Below, piece after piece: positions 8,981-20,020 of a DNA stretch of 64,000 nt (position 1 is its first letter; every line of letters begins with the position of its first letter). The translations under genes and the position numbers were made by a program. Source of the stretch: Rebecca billardiae RCC1528 (lineage: Eukaryota; Haptophyta); assembly GCA_965240325.2 (NCBI GenBank), contig OZ251228.1, forward strand, positions 1,860,001 to 1,924,000, written 5' to 3'. The notes under the pieces are model-generated. The model saw only the letters and a program-made list of their open reading frames with translations. It did no database searches and was not told the origin of the DNA.

Positions 8981-11509
8981 CTATGGCTCGCCGCTCTCGG
9001 CGAGCCGCTTGTCGAGGTGCAGCACCGCCTCGTTGAACGCCTCGAGCGGCGCGCGCGACATGCCCGCACCGATCTGCCCGACGCCCGCCTCCCTGTGCGC
9101 GATCCCCGTGTTGATCGCCGGCCGCTGCGCGAGCGCGACCACGCGCGCCGCGTCGAGCAGCATCGGCACGCCCGCAAAGTCGAGCGCGGGGATGAGCATC
9201 TCGGGCCACGTGCCGCGCGAGCAGTACACGCGGCCGGCCTCGGCGGTGTACCGGTCGGCGTCGGCCGCGGTGCCGCCGACGAACGCGAGCAGCGCCGGCG
9301 CCGCCGCCATCGCGGGCGCGCCAAAGCCGAGCGTCTCAGTGATGGACGAGTCGCCCATGTCGCGGTTCGCGTCCTGCGCCGAGTAGCCCTTGAACCAGAC
9401 GGCGGAGGGGACGAGCGGCGAGGGCGCGGTGAACCACACCGAGGCGGGGGCCGCCTTGGCGCGCTTCGGCCGCGAGCCCTCCGCCGCGGCCGTCGCGCCC
9501 GCCACGCGCACGCCGAAGCGCACGCCGTTGCGGCTGAGCGCGGTCGTGAGCGTGCAGTGCTCGATCCCGACGACAGCGTCGAGCGCCACCTTGGACGCGG
9601 CCATCACGACGTTGAGCCCGAAGTGCGCGTTGCCCGAGATGAAGCGGATGCAGCGGCTCGCGGTCTCCGCGCTCAGCGCGGGCGGCGCGCCGTCGCGCGC
9701 CGCGGTGAGCAGCGTGAGCGGCGGCGCGAACGCCTGCACGAGCAGCGAGGTCACGGCCTTGCACCGGTTGTGTCCCTCGTCGCCCATCGCGAGCGCGTGC
9801 CCGAGCGGCGGGCGGATGGCGAGTCCGAGGCGCTCGGCGGCGTGCGCGCCGTCGTGCGCGCTCGCGCACGCCTCCGCGCGCATGTGCAGCAGCGCCGCGT
9901 CGAGCGCCGGGCCCAGCCCGTCGCGCATCCAGCGCAGCCGCTCGAGCACCGCCTCGGCGTGCGCGCCAAAGCGCAGGCACTTGCCCAGCCCCTCGTTCAG
10001 GTTGCAGAAGGCGACGGAGCCGGGGGGCGCGCTGGCGGGCGCGTCGGCGGCGGCCGCGGCGTGCGCCGCGTCGGCGTGCCGCGCGTCCACCACGACGAGC
10101 ACGGGCATGCTCGGCGAGATGACCCCCGCCATCGGCCCGACCGCGCGGTGCTCGTGGCACGGGGCGAGCGCGACGCCGCCCGAGCGCGCGAGCGCCTCCG
10201 CCGCGGCCGCGTCCGCCGCCCAGCCCTCGAGCAGGATGGCGCCGACGATCGCGCCGCGCATCGGGCCGCACATGCCGACGAAGCCGCCCGGCACGGGCGG
10301 CCCCGCGTGCAGGATGAGCCGCGGGCGCTCCGCCGCGGACGCCGCGCCGTGGATTGCCTCCCAGGCCGGCCGCACGCGCGCGAGCACGGGCCAGACGCGC
10401 GCGAGCTTGGCGGCGGCGGCGCGGTTCGCAGCGAGCACGGTCGGCGAGCGGAGGAGGCGGCAGGCGGCGTCGAAGACGCGCGCGGGGACCTTGGACGTGT
10501 GCGGCGGGTGCGAGGGGACCTCGGCGGCGGGCACGCGCCGCGCGTCCTCTGAGCCGAGCTCCGCGCCCGCGCGCCGCGCAATCATCTGCTCGCCCTGCGC
10601 GTCCAGCAGCATCTCTCCGCCGCCCTCGCCGTCGACGCCGTCGTCGTCCGCGCAGCCGAGGGCGCCGCGCACGAGCGCGCCGAGCTGGGGGCCGTACGCG
10701 TCGCGCTCGCCGCCGAAGCCCGCCGCGATCGCGAGCGACGCCAGCTCGGCATCGTCCCAGCGCCCGCCGATGCGCGGGGCGCTGGCCGCGCCGCCGCCGC
10801 CGCCGCCGTCACCCGCGCTGAGCACGGCGCGCGCGGCGGCGGCGGCGCGCGCGTCCAGTCGCGCCTCGGCGGCGCGTAGGCCGGCGTCCACCGCTGATGC
10901 GTCACGCACCCGTTCGAGCGGCACGCCCGCCAGCTGCGCCAGGCCCTCGGGGAATGAGGTCAGATTCGGCGTGCCACCGGCGCCTGCGGCGCCCGCAGCG
11001 CCGGCGCGCGGCGCCATCTCGACAAAGGTGGGCGCGTGGAAGCACGCGACGACGGTGGGGATGCACGCCTCGCGCAGCGGCGTCGGAGTGCCCGCCTCGT
11101 CGGCGCCCTCCGCCGCCGCCGCGCGCACGAGCGCCACGACCGCGGGGGAGGTCTCGGGCGCCGTCAGGTCGATCCTCACGGCATCCGGCGCAATAGCGAG
11201 ATGGCGCGGCTCGCCCAGGAGGCACGCGGCGAGGACGCGCTCGTCGATGAGGTACACGGCGTACAGATTGGCGTCCTCGCGCCGCCCAGTCACCACGTTG
11301 GCCGGGTTCACCCGCCCCGCTGCGGGCGGCGCCGCGTACTCGCGTGCGCCTGGCTCCTTGATGTCAAGGTGCGCGCGCACGCCGCGCACGACAGCGTCGC
11401 CGACGAGGATCGCAGGGGTCTCGGGGTGGTCGAGGTTGCGCCGCAGCTCGAAGCCGTCCTGGAGCGTGCCGGAGACGGCGAGCAGCACGCGGCGGCGCGC
11501 GGTGGGCAT
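8981..11509 (-). CDS. DUF1116 (AllG/YlbE-like) protein with long N-terminal extension
   Basis: From the ATG at 11509 (MPTARRRVLL) the single exon encodes 842 residues. The C-terminal half, from about residue 395, is a full DUF1116 domain with its conserved blocks in order: LHAGPP, GPMRGAIVGAILLEGWA, AVGPMAGVISPSMPV, FCNLNEGLGKCLRFGA, MGDEGHNR, FISGNAHFGLNVVMAA, DANRDMGDSSITETLGFG, FVGGTAADA and TGIAHREAGVGQIGAG. In E. coli the DUF1116 protein YlbE (AllG) works with FdrA and YlbF in anaerobic allantoin breakdown (oxamate/carbamoyl transfer). Bacterial members are about 420-470 residues, so the ~390-residue N-terminal part here is extra. It is Ala-rich, with RRVLLAVSGTL at the start, and I could not assign it. 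The frame is open further upstream only from a non-ATG codon. The start is 185 bp from the divergent VOC gene. Confidence 0.85.
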   Translation of the reverse strand: MPTARRRVLLAVSGTLQDGFELRRNLDHPETPAILVGDAVVRGVRAHLDIKEPGAREYAAPPAAGRVNPANVVTGRREDANLYAVYLIDERVLAACLLGEPRHLAIAPDAVRIDLTAPETSPAVVALVRAAAAEGADEAGTPTPLREACIPTVVACFHAPTFVEMAPRAGAAGAAGAGGTPNLTSFPEGLAQLAGVPLERVRDASAVDAGLRAAEARLDARAAAAARAVLSAGDGGGGGGAASAPRIGGRWDDAELASLAIAAGFGGERDAYGPQLGALVRGALGCADDDGVDGEGGGEMLLDAQGEQMIARRAGAELGSEDARRVPAAEVPSHPPHTSKVPARVFDAACRLLRSPTVLAANRAAAAKLARVWPVLARVRPAWEAIHGAASAAERPRLILHAGPPVPGGFVGMCGPMRGAIVGAILLEGWAADAAAAEALARSGGVALAPCHEHRAVGPMAGVISPSMPVLVVVDARHADAAHAAAAADAPASAPPGSVAFCNLNEGLGKCLRFGAHAEAVLERLRWMRDGLGPALDAALLHMRAEACASAHDGAHAAERLGLAIRPPLGHALAMGDEGHNRCKAVTSLLVQAFAPPLTLLTAARDGAPPALSAETASRCIRFISGNAHFGLNVVMAASKVALDAVVGIEHCTLTTALSRNGVRFGVRVAGATAAAEGSRPKRAKAAPASVWFTAPSPLVPSAVWFKGYSAQDANRDMGDSSITETLGFGAPAMAAAPALLAFVGGTAADADRYTAEAGRVYCSRGTWPEMLIPALDFAGVPMLLDAARVVALAQRPAINTGIAHREAGVGQIGAGMSRAPLEAFNEAVLHLDKRLAESGEP

Positions 11510-11694
11510 CGTCGGTCGGTCGGCCGCTGAGGTCGCAAGGGCGATCGAAAGCCGAAAATGCCGAGGAGGCGACGACGACGACGTGCGGCCCGAGAAGGGG
11601 TCCACCCGGCTGCCCCGGCAAGGGTGGACCACCCTTGGCCCCGGAGCCCTCCAGCGCAGTCCAGCGTACAAAAGTTCGTGACGCTGGCTCCACG
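11510..11694. promoter_or_regulatory. Shared 185-bp divergent promoter region
   Basis: The gap between the ATGs of the DUF1116 gene (minus) and the VOC gene (plus) is only 185 bp, so both 5' ends and any core promoter elements must lie here. It contains tandem GTCGGTCGGTCGG near 11511-11523. No TATA box is evident. Confidence 0.4.
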
Positions 11695-12708
11695 ATGGCG
11701 GCCGACGGCCTCATCACCCCGCTCCTCCTGGAGCATGTGAACATCAACGTGCCCGACGCATCGCTCGCGAAAGTGTTCTACGTGGAGGCGCTCGGTGGGC
11801 GGCTGAACGAGGCGGCCACCAGCGCGCGCCAGGTGCATGTGAACGTCGGAGTCTCACAATTTCACCTCCTGCTGCACGAGACGTACCGCGGGTGTGAGGC
11901 GGTGAGCCGCGCGCAGGAGTGGCCGGGGCACCTCGAGCTGCTGACGACCGAGGAGCTCGGCGTCGTCCTCAGCCGATTGCGGGCCTGCGGCTTCGACGGA
12001 AAGCTCGTCTCCGAGGCTGCCCCCGAGCAGCTGTGGACGTGCGACCCATGGGGCAACGCGCTGCGGCTCGGGCGCGCCCCTCCTGCAGTCGCCGAGGCGG
12101 TGGCGGCGATGCCCGGGCACCCGAGCGGGACGGGCGGGCTCGTCGCGCTCACGCGCGCCGTGCACCACTGCCTGCCAGGGCACGCGCACACCATCGCGCG
12201 CTTCTACCGTGACGTGCTCGGTTTGCGCACGCGCGAGTCCGCAGTCGCGACAGCAGGCGGGGATGCCGATGCCGATGCTAGTCCTCCGACAAACATCGCC
12301 GTGATTCAGTTCGACGCGGGGCACGGCCTCCCCCCGCAGGCGCTGGTCTTCGAGGAGCGCGCGGACGCGCCACCCGCCGACGCGTACGACCGCGACCCCG
12401 CGCGCCACGGCGTGCACGTTGCCCTCTACCTGCCGCACGCCGACGCGTTTGGCGCGGCCTTTGGCGCGTGCGAGCGGCGCGGCCTCGTCTTTGTGAACGA
12501 GCGCTTCGAGGGCGGACCTCCGGAGTTCGCCTCCGCGCGCACGCTGGAGGATGCGCTCGCGTGCGGCCAGTTCCGCGTGAAGGACTGCGTGGCGGTCGAC
12601 CCCAGCGACGACGCGCGCACGTCAGGCGAGGCCGCTCCAGGAGTCGTGCTCGAGCATGAGGTGCGAAGCCCAGCACACAGGGCGTTCCCGCTGCGCCGGC
12701 AGGGGTGA
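11695..12708 (+). CDS. Two-domain VOC (glyoxalase/dioxygenase-fold) protein
   Basis: The ATG at 11695 (MAADGLITPLLLEHVNINVP) gives 337 residues. Residues ~10-125 have the vicinal-oxygen-chelate pattern: LEHVNINVPDASLAKVFYVE at the start and an end block LWTCDPWGNALRLG. A second similar module runs from ~140 to ~300 (LTRAVHHCLPGHAHTIARFY, VIQFDAGHG, HGVHVALYLPHADAF). Paired VOC modules can form one metal site, as in glyoxalase I or extradiol dioxygenases. The metal ligands cannot be assigned confidently and the substrate is unknown. The frame is open upstream to 11635, but 11695 starts the first recognisable strand. Intact, single exon, divergent from the DUF1116 gene. Confidence 0.72.
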   Translation: MAADGLITPLLLEHVNINVPDASLAKVFYVEALGGRLNEAATSARQVHVNVGVSQFHLLLHETYRGCEAVSRAQEWPGHLELLTTEELGVVLSRLRACGFDGKLVSEAAPEQLWTCDPWGNALRLGRAPPAVAEAVAAMPGHPSGTGGLVALTRAVHHCLPGHAHTIARFYRDVLGLRTRESAVATAGGDADADASPPTNIAVIQFDAGHGLPPQALVFEERADAPPADAYDRDPARHGVHVALYLPHADAFGAAFGACERRGLVFVNERFEGGPPEFASARTLEDALACGQFRVKDCVAVDPSDDARTSGEAAPGVVLEHEVRSPAHRAFPLRRQG

Positions 12709-12983
12709 TGAACACCTGCTGCCTCGCGCCGCCCACGCCCGCCACCCGGCGCACCAGCACCTCGGCGTTGCCGCGCGAAGTCATCGAACCTGCTGTGAGT
12801 GTGAGTACCGTAGCCCTAGGTAGACGATACTGTACGTTAGAGAAGTACAGCGGTACAGTACCCGTATTGTACTCGTACAATACGACGCGTACAGTATGAT
12901 AATTACGGTGCGGATGCACAGGGGACACTGGGACAGGGCACAGTCCTCGAGCGCACGGATCCACTCGACATCAACGAGGAAGA

Positions 12984-13445
12984 ATGGCAGCCGTCGCCGT
13001 CGCCGTGGCCTCCTTGCTTGCAATCCATCACCCCGTCCTGCCCCGTCGTGAGATGCTAGCGCGCGTGGCGGCAGGGCTGAGTGCGACAGCGGTGTCCATC
13101 CCGAACGCTCTCGCATCCAAGGACTGCTTCACGGACTGTCAGTCCAACTGCGTTCGCAATGCACCGGGCTCCACGGCGTACTGCAAGCAGACATGCGACG
13201 AATACTGCGCCCAGCCGGATCGGCGCGATGGCTTGAGCGGCTCTGTCTCCTCTGATGCGGGTGAGGTCGGATTCGCCTCCGCCTTTGACTACACGAATAG
13301 GGTGACGAGGAAGCTCAACTCCAATGTCGAGTACGGCACCGACCGGCTGCCCGCAGTGCCCGGCCTCGAGGGCAGTGCCGCCGCGCAGAAGCTCGCAGAG
13401 GCAGTCGGCGTGCGCAAGCGCGGTCGCGCGGACAGTGCGCAGTGA
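12984..13445 (+). CDS. Small Cys-rich protein with plastid-lumen (Tat-like) targeting
   Basis: A 153-residue protein. Residues 1-20 (MAAVAVAVASLLAIHHPVLP) look like an ER-type signal. They are followed by a twin arginine at 21-22 (RREMLARVAAGLSATAVSIP) and an ALA cleavage box at 42-44, the layout expected for Tat-dependent import into the thylakoid lumen of a complex plastid. The mature part opens with C48-x3-C52-x3-C56-x10-C67-x3-C71-x3-C75, a twin Cx3Cx3C arrangement that would suit a disulfide-linked helical hairpin or a metal site, then a conserved-looking segment AQPDRRDGLSGSVSSDAGEV. I recall similar plastid proteins in algae and plants but cannot name the family. Function unknown. Downstream, 13446-13819 has only AT-rich sequence. 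Confidence 0.6.
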   Translation: MAAVAVAVASLLAIHHPVLPRREMLARVAAGLSATAVSIPNALASKDCFTDCQSNCVRNAPGSTAYCKQTCDEYCAQPDRRDGLSGSVSSDAGEVGFASAFDYTNRVTRKLNSNVEYGTDRLPAVPGLEGSAAAQKLAEAVGVRKRGRADSAQ

Positions 13446-13819
13446 TTTCTGTCGAGATGACGCTATACGAGCATCGAGACAGCGCCGTCGGGACCGTCTC
13501 CCGAGCCTGCATGGTCATCCCACTTGGCAATCGCGGCTCACAGAACTCCGTACTGAGTGAGCAGGCGCAGCTGTCACTCGAAGAGACTCGGAGTCTCAGA
13601 CAGCAGCAGAAGAATGTGACGAGTCACTTATTGTCAGCCTCATTAAGTCAGCAGACGCCCGTATGTTATTATATATATATATTAAAAAAACTATATCGTT
13701 TGCTCATGTGACAAGACGTTCACACACTCCGGAAGATGATAGTCAATCCGCCGTGCGGGCTACACAGCGCTCACTAGTAACTCGCGGTGCGTGTGTCCTC
13801 GTCCGATGCTGCCTCGCCA

Positions 13820-16800
13820 TCAGTGCATGACGTGGGGCGATACGAGCCGGCCGACGAGCTGCTCGAATGCGAGTGGTAGCGGCACGACGCTGGATTGATG
13901 GTGCTGCACGAGCACCGGTCGGCGCATCCCGTTGCACCGCAGATGCGCGAAGCGCACGAGGCACTCGCGGAAATCGAAGAAGGACATGTTGATGGTGGGC
14001 ACGAGGCTCTCGTCTGCGGGCGGCAGATCGTTCATCTCGCACTGCGTCATCAGCACCACGCGGCGCGCGCTCGCCATCGTGAGCTTCACGTCGAGCAGCT
14101 GCGAGCGGCGCAGCATCGACATGAGCTCCTTCACCGACATCGACTCGTAGTGGGTGCCGTCCCGGTCATCGTGTGCCTGCGGCGGCAGCAGCGGGCGGAG
14201 CATGGCGCGGGCAGCGGGGAGAGGAGGGCATCGCCTGAGCGCGCGCCGCGCGTGCCGCTCAGCGGCGCGCGGCGCTCTCCGCGCGCGAAAACGCGCGCGC
14301 ACCGCCCAGCTGACAAACATCTCCCGCAGCCGCGCGTCCAGCCTCGCAAACGCGGCGCGCATCTCGACCGAGTCGTGCATCAGCTTGCGGAAGGGCTCCT
14401 CCTCCGCGAGCACCTTGCCGCTCTCGTCGGGCAGCGCGTCCGAGAGCTGCCTCACCAGCGCGTCGCAGCTCGCGTTCAGTGAGAGGTGCGGGTAGCGCAC
14501 CGCGGCGATGCGCACAATCACCTCGACCAGGTGGTGGATTTGGATCGGCGGAGTGCCAAGGACGGCGCCGGCGACCGCCTTCTTCGCGTCCTGCAGGCGG
14601 ACGACCTGCACGACGACCGCGTCGATGGCGCCCTGCGAGAGCGTGCGCGACGGCAGCTGCGCCAGCTTGCACAGCCGCCACCACTCGAACCCGCCGATGC
14701 CCTCCACCGTCCTATCGAGCTCGTTCATCTGCGCACGCACGCCACGCGCCGCGCGCGCCACGCCGCGCGTCGCGCCGCGCCACGGCGGAGGATCAGCAGC
14801 AGCGCGCAGAGCGCGGAGTGGAGGGGCGGGCGGCACGCGAGGCACAGCCCAGCGGCGCGGGCGCGCGGGCGCGCGCGCGCGCGCGCGCACCACGGGCAGC
14901 GCGTGCGACTTGAAGATCTTGAGCAGCGTCTCAAAGTGCGGCTGGATCGCCTTGCGGGCCTCGTGCCGCAGCGAGCGCTGCTTCTCCGACGCCGCGTCCG
15001 CGAGCGCGCCCGCGAGGTTCGCCTCCTTGCCCTTCTTGCTCGCCTTGGGCGCGGCGGCGTGCGCGCGGCCCGTCGCGAAGCGCCACGCGCCGCCGGTGCC
15101 GCCGCTCGCCTTGGCGTGCGTGAAGGTGACCCGATCCCACGCGTTCTCAAACTCGGCAAGCCAGGGGTTGGCGCGCAGCGCGGCCGCGGCGACGCGCGCG
15201 CGCGTCGCCTGCCGCTGGCGCGAGAGCTCGTCCAGGCTGAGCCCGACCTCGAGCCGCTGGCGCAGGACCTCCGAGCTGCCGATCCGGACGACGATCTCGA
15301 CGGAGCCGTGGAGGAACGGCGCGGCCGAGACCACGCGCCGCTTCCGCCGCGTCCGCCGGCCGCCGGGGCCGCCGCCGGCGCCGCGCCCCTTGAACGACGA
15401 CGCGTCGCCCGAGGTCGCGTCCTCCTCCTCTGACGAGCTGGACGAGGGAACGACCGTTGCAGCCTGCCCGGACATCAGCGCCGCCAGGTCGCTCTGCTGC
15501 TCCTGCCGCGCGACCATCGCCTTGCCGTCGAGCGGGTAGTGCTCCAGGCTCGACGGCGGCGGCGAGGGCACGTCGCCGCCGTCGAACGCGAGTGCGTACA
15601 GGCCTGCGTTGAGAGAGTGTGGCGCACGGGTCGCGGCGCGGGGTGCGGCGGTGAGGGCGACGCGCGCGCGCCGCGAGAGCGCGCGGGCGGATGGCGCGGC
15701 TTGCCGGCGCGCGGGCACGCTCGGTGCCCGCACTGGCCATCGCCTTGCGGGCCTGGCATGCGGCCGCGCGCGACTCCGCGGGCCTCGCGTGCGCCGACCG
15801 TGCGCAGCCGCGGCCCGCAAACTGATCTTTCCCGCGCGCGCTCGCTCCCGCGCGCGCGCCCGCACCTGGCTCATCGCCCTCGACGCGTCTCAGCTGCGCG
15901 ACCGGCGGCTCGCGCTCGCCCGCCGCCTGGTGGAAGCGGAACGAGCCCCACCACGCGCCGCCGCCGCCGCGCTCGTCGGCGGCCTTCACGATCTCCACGT
16001 GCATCGACGACGCCTCCGCCTCGCCGAACTCTGAGCCGTGCGGCCGGGTGTTACCGTACATGTCCGTGACGCGCAAAAAAAGCATATGCTGCGGAGCCGG
16101 GGGCACGCTGAGCGGCTCGCCCGGCGCCACGCCCGGCGGCGCGGCGACGTCGACCAGGCCCGTCCTGCTGAGGAGGTGCGGCTCGCGCGCCGCCGCCGCC
16201 GCCCGCGCCGCGGCCGCCATCGCGTCCTCCGCTCTCAAAAACACGCGCGCCACCGAGCCGCCCTCGAGCGGCTGAGCCGACACCCGCAGCCGCACCGGCG
16301 CGTTCGCCGTCGCCCCGAGCCGCCACGCGGGCGAGTGCGCCGGCGGCACGTCGGCGGGCGTGGCGCCGGCGGCCGCGGCCGCGTTGGCGCGCGGGCTGGC
16401 GCACCGCCCGTCGGCGGCGTCCGAGGCCGCGCCGCCTCCCTCGCCGCCCCCGCCGCCAGCCGAGCCCTGCGCCATGCACACTCGTATCTCATACTCCCCC
16501 GCCACGGTGAGCTGCAGCGTGGCGCACTGCACAGAGCGTGGCACCGCCGCGACCGCCGCGACCGCGGGCACGCTCTGCGCCGCGCTCCTCGCCGCGACCG
16601 TGACCATGTGCTCTTGCGCGTCCTGCGTGCGCCCGCCGCCGCCGCCGCCGCCGCCCGCACCGACGCCCGCGTGCCGCGAGACGGACGCACACGCCGCGGC
16701 CGCCGCGGCCGCCGCCTGCTCCAAGGCCTGGCGCGCGGGCGGCACGAGCTGCGAGCTGGGCGCTACGACCCCCGACGCCTGAGCGCGCGCCGCGCTGAAC

Positions 16801-19800
16801 ATGCGCAGGTGGCCCTCCATCACCATGGCGGAGCGGCGTGTGCGGCGCGGCGAGAAGCCGCCCTCGATCGCCGCGCGCGCCTCCTGCACCGCGCGGCTCA
16901 CCTCCTCGTCCATCGCGCTGCCCACCGCCTCCGCCGCGGCGGGCACGCTCGCGCACGGCCAAGCGACCCCGGCCCACGCAAACGGAACCAAGTTTTTGGC
17001 CTCGTCGGCGTCGGCGGGCGCGGGCTCCGGCGCGGCGCGCGAGCCGTGGCGGCTGCGACGGCGCACGGGCGCGGCGGCGCGGCCCACGGGCCCCACGCTG
17101 TGATGCCGCGCCACCGCCGCCGCCCCTCCGCCGGAGCGCCGCCGGCTGCTGGGAGGACCGTCGAGCAGAACTGGAGCGCCGGCGCCGTCGCCGTCCGCGT
17201 CGTCATCGTTCACCTTGACCGCCGCGCACACCACCACGTCGCCCTCGTCGAGCGCGCGGCAGTTGCCCAGCGCGTCGCGCGAGACGACGACCACGCGCAC
17301 GTCCAGGCCGGCCGTCGCCTCGATCATCCCAAAGTCGGGTGGCGGCGCGCCGCCGCCGCCGCCGCCCGCCGCGGACGGCGGCGCCGGCGTGGGCGGGCCT
17401 GGCCCGCCACCGCCCGCGCCGCCGCCGCCGAGTCCGCCTCCGCTTGACGTCGATCGCCGCCGTCTGCGCCGCCCCTTGAGCGCGGGCTGCTCGGCGATGA
17501 CGAAGGTGGGCGAGTTGGCGGGCGTGGTCGCGTTGGGCTCGATCCGGATGCGCAGCTGGCCGGACCAGCGCAGCAGCGACACAGCCTGTGCGCCGTCAAA
17601 CAGCGAGCTGCGCCGGAGCGCAAGGCCGACGCCTCGCGCGGACTCGCCGCCGCCGATCACGGCGAGCTGCTGCTCGTCCGCGGCGGACGTGAGCAGGTCG
17701 GGCTGCGGCGGCGCGCCGGCGGCGGCGGCTCGGCTCCCGCGCCCGCCGCCCTTCGCCACGAGCACCGAGCCCACCGCCTCCTCGTTCAGCGTGAGCTCCG
17801 CGTTGAACTCGCCCGCGGTCGCGCCGACGACGGCGATCGCGTAACTGCCATCTTCGTTGTCGATCACTGTGACGCTCGGCATGCCGGCGGGCGGCGGGAG
17901 CGGCGGCGGCGGCGGCGGCGCGGAGGGCGGCAGGTGCGCGAACGGCAGCGCGCTCCGCCGCCCCGAGCCCACAAAGTCGGAGAGCTGGAACGTCGGCGGC
18001 GAGGGCGAGCGCTCAGCGCGGCCGCCCGGCGCAGCGCGCCGCGCGCCGCCGGCGCGCGCCGCGCCGCCGCCCGCCGCCTCGCCGCGCGCCGCGCCGCCGC
18101 CACCGCCGCCGCCGTCGGAGCCGGCGTCGGACTCGTCGCTCGACGACTCGTCATCGTGCGCGCTCCAGCAGCCGTCGGCCGGCACGACAGCCAGCGCGAC
18201 CCGGTCGCCGCCCGTGACGCGCGCGCGCCGCGACGCGTCCATCGCGCGCAGCAGCAGCGAAGCACGCACACCCGCCGCGGTGCTCAGCTCGGTGGCTGAG
18301 GCGACGGAGTGGTGCGCGGCGGAGACGGCGGAGAGGAAGAGCTCGGTCTCGTCGTTCGTGAACTCCCGCGCCTCCGCGCCCGTCCCGTCCGACACCGACA
18401 CGTCCACGTACAGCGCGCCCTCGCCGAGCGTGCTCGAGAGGTCCGGGAGAACCACAGCCATCAGCGTGTCTGACAGGATGGCAGCCGGCACCGTCACCAC
18501 GCCGGGCGCGCGCGAGCGCACGGGGCGCAGCGCGCGCGCGACGCTGGCCGAGACGTCGGCGAGGAAGGGCTCGGGCGCGCGCGGCTGCGCGTCGTGCGGC
18601 GCCGTCGTCAGCCGCACGAGCGGCGAGTCGCACGCGCCGGGCTCGCCAAAGCCGACGCCATGCACAATCAGCTCGATACCGCCGCGCACGTCTGCACACG
18701 GCGGCTCGACTGCCCACACCGCCGTGCGGCGCAGCCCGAGAATGCGCACGGCGCAGCGCGGGCCGGCGCGCGCGGACGCGTACGCCTGCGCCGCTGACGC
18801 GGGCGCGAGCGCGCTGCTCATCCCGTCGATCAGCGGCGGCACGCCCACGGCCAGCACGCGCGCGCCGTCGAGACAGACAAGACCGGCGTCTGCGGGCGCG
18901 CGCGCGCTCTCCGCCACGGCGGCTGCAAGCACCGCTCGGCCGCCCTGCCCGTCCAAGGCGGCGGCGGCGGCGGCCGCGAGCCTGCTCGCGTCCGCCGCCC
19001 CGCCGCCCGCGCCCGTGCCCGCGGAGGACAGGAGCTTGGCCGTCTGCGCGCGCGCGAGCAGGCCTGGGCCCACCGAGCGCGCGCGCGCCCCAAGCGTCGG
19101 CGGCTGAACCGTGCGGGCGACGGCCTTGTCTGTGGCAGACGGCGGCTGCGCGCGCACGTCCGCAGCCCACGTCGCGCGCTGCACGGGCGGCAGCGCCGCG
19201 GCCGACTTGGCGCGGCCGAGCGCGCACGCCGCGGGCGCGGCCACCGCGCCCGCGCCCTTGTGCGCTGCCGCCGAGCGCTGCTCGCCGCCCGCCGCGCCCG
19301 CCGCGCTCGGTGTTGCGTCAAGCGGTGCTCGCGCGTTCAGCAGCAAGGTAGCATCGGACGTGCTCGCGCCGGCCGTGAGCGGGCGCGCCGCGGCGGCGGC
19401 GGCCGCGCGCAGCGGCACCGGCACCACCGAGCCGCCGCCGCCGTCGCCCGCCGCGTGCCCGTACCGCCAGCGCAGCTCGACGGGAGGCGGCGGCGCGGGG
19501 TGCGCCAGCTCAACACCCGCCGCGCGCGCGGCGAGCGTGGCCGCTTGGGAGACCGCGCGCGCTCGCTGCCCAATGTAGGTCACGGCGAGGAGCGCGATGG
19601 GCGCGGCCATCCCGAGCAGCCCCTGCTGCCCTCCGCCCAGCAGCAGCTCGCCGCCCGACGGCAGCGCCGGCGCGCGCGCGAGCGATGCAGCCGCGGCCTC
19701 CGCCGAGGCGGCCTCGACCGCTCGCGCCGCGCTCGCGGCGCGCGCCGCGGTGGAGGCGGAGGCGGGTGTGCCACGCGAGCCGCCGCTCGCGCTGCTCGCT

Positions 19801-19977
19801 CGCGACGAGCCGAAACCGCCGCCGCGCGCGCGCGGCACGGCGAGCATGAGCGCACCGTGGCTGCTCATGCCGTCCGCCTCGCTGCCCGCGCCCGCAGCGC
19901 CGCCGCCCCCCGGCGAGCGGAGGCCGGAGCCGCGCGCGCGCGCGCCCTCGGCCACACCCGCACCCGCCAACCGCGGC

Positions 19978-20020
<43 letters not shown>

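Noticed and set aside
11510-11671. 54-residue N-terminal extension of the DUF1116 protein
   Set aside because: It would need a non-ATG (TTG) start and would overlap the divergent promoter; the ATG at 11509 begins the first plausible strand. Similar GTG-led extensions were trimmed for the Kelch/IPT gene (to 23303), EsV-1-7 gene B (to 29625), the oxygenase (to 41872) and the SGNH gene (to 45998).
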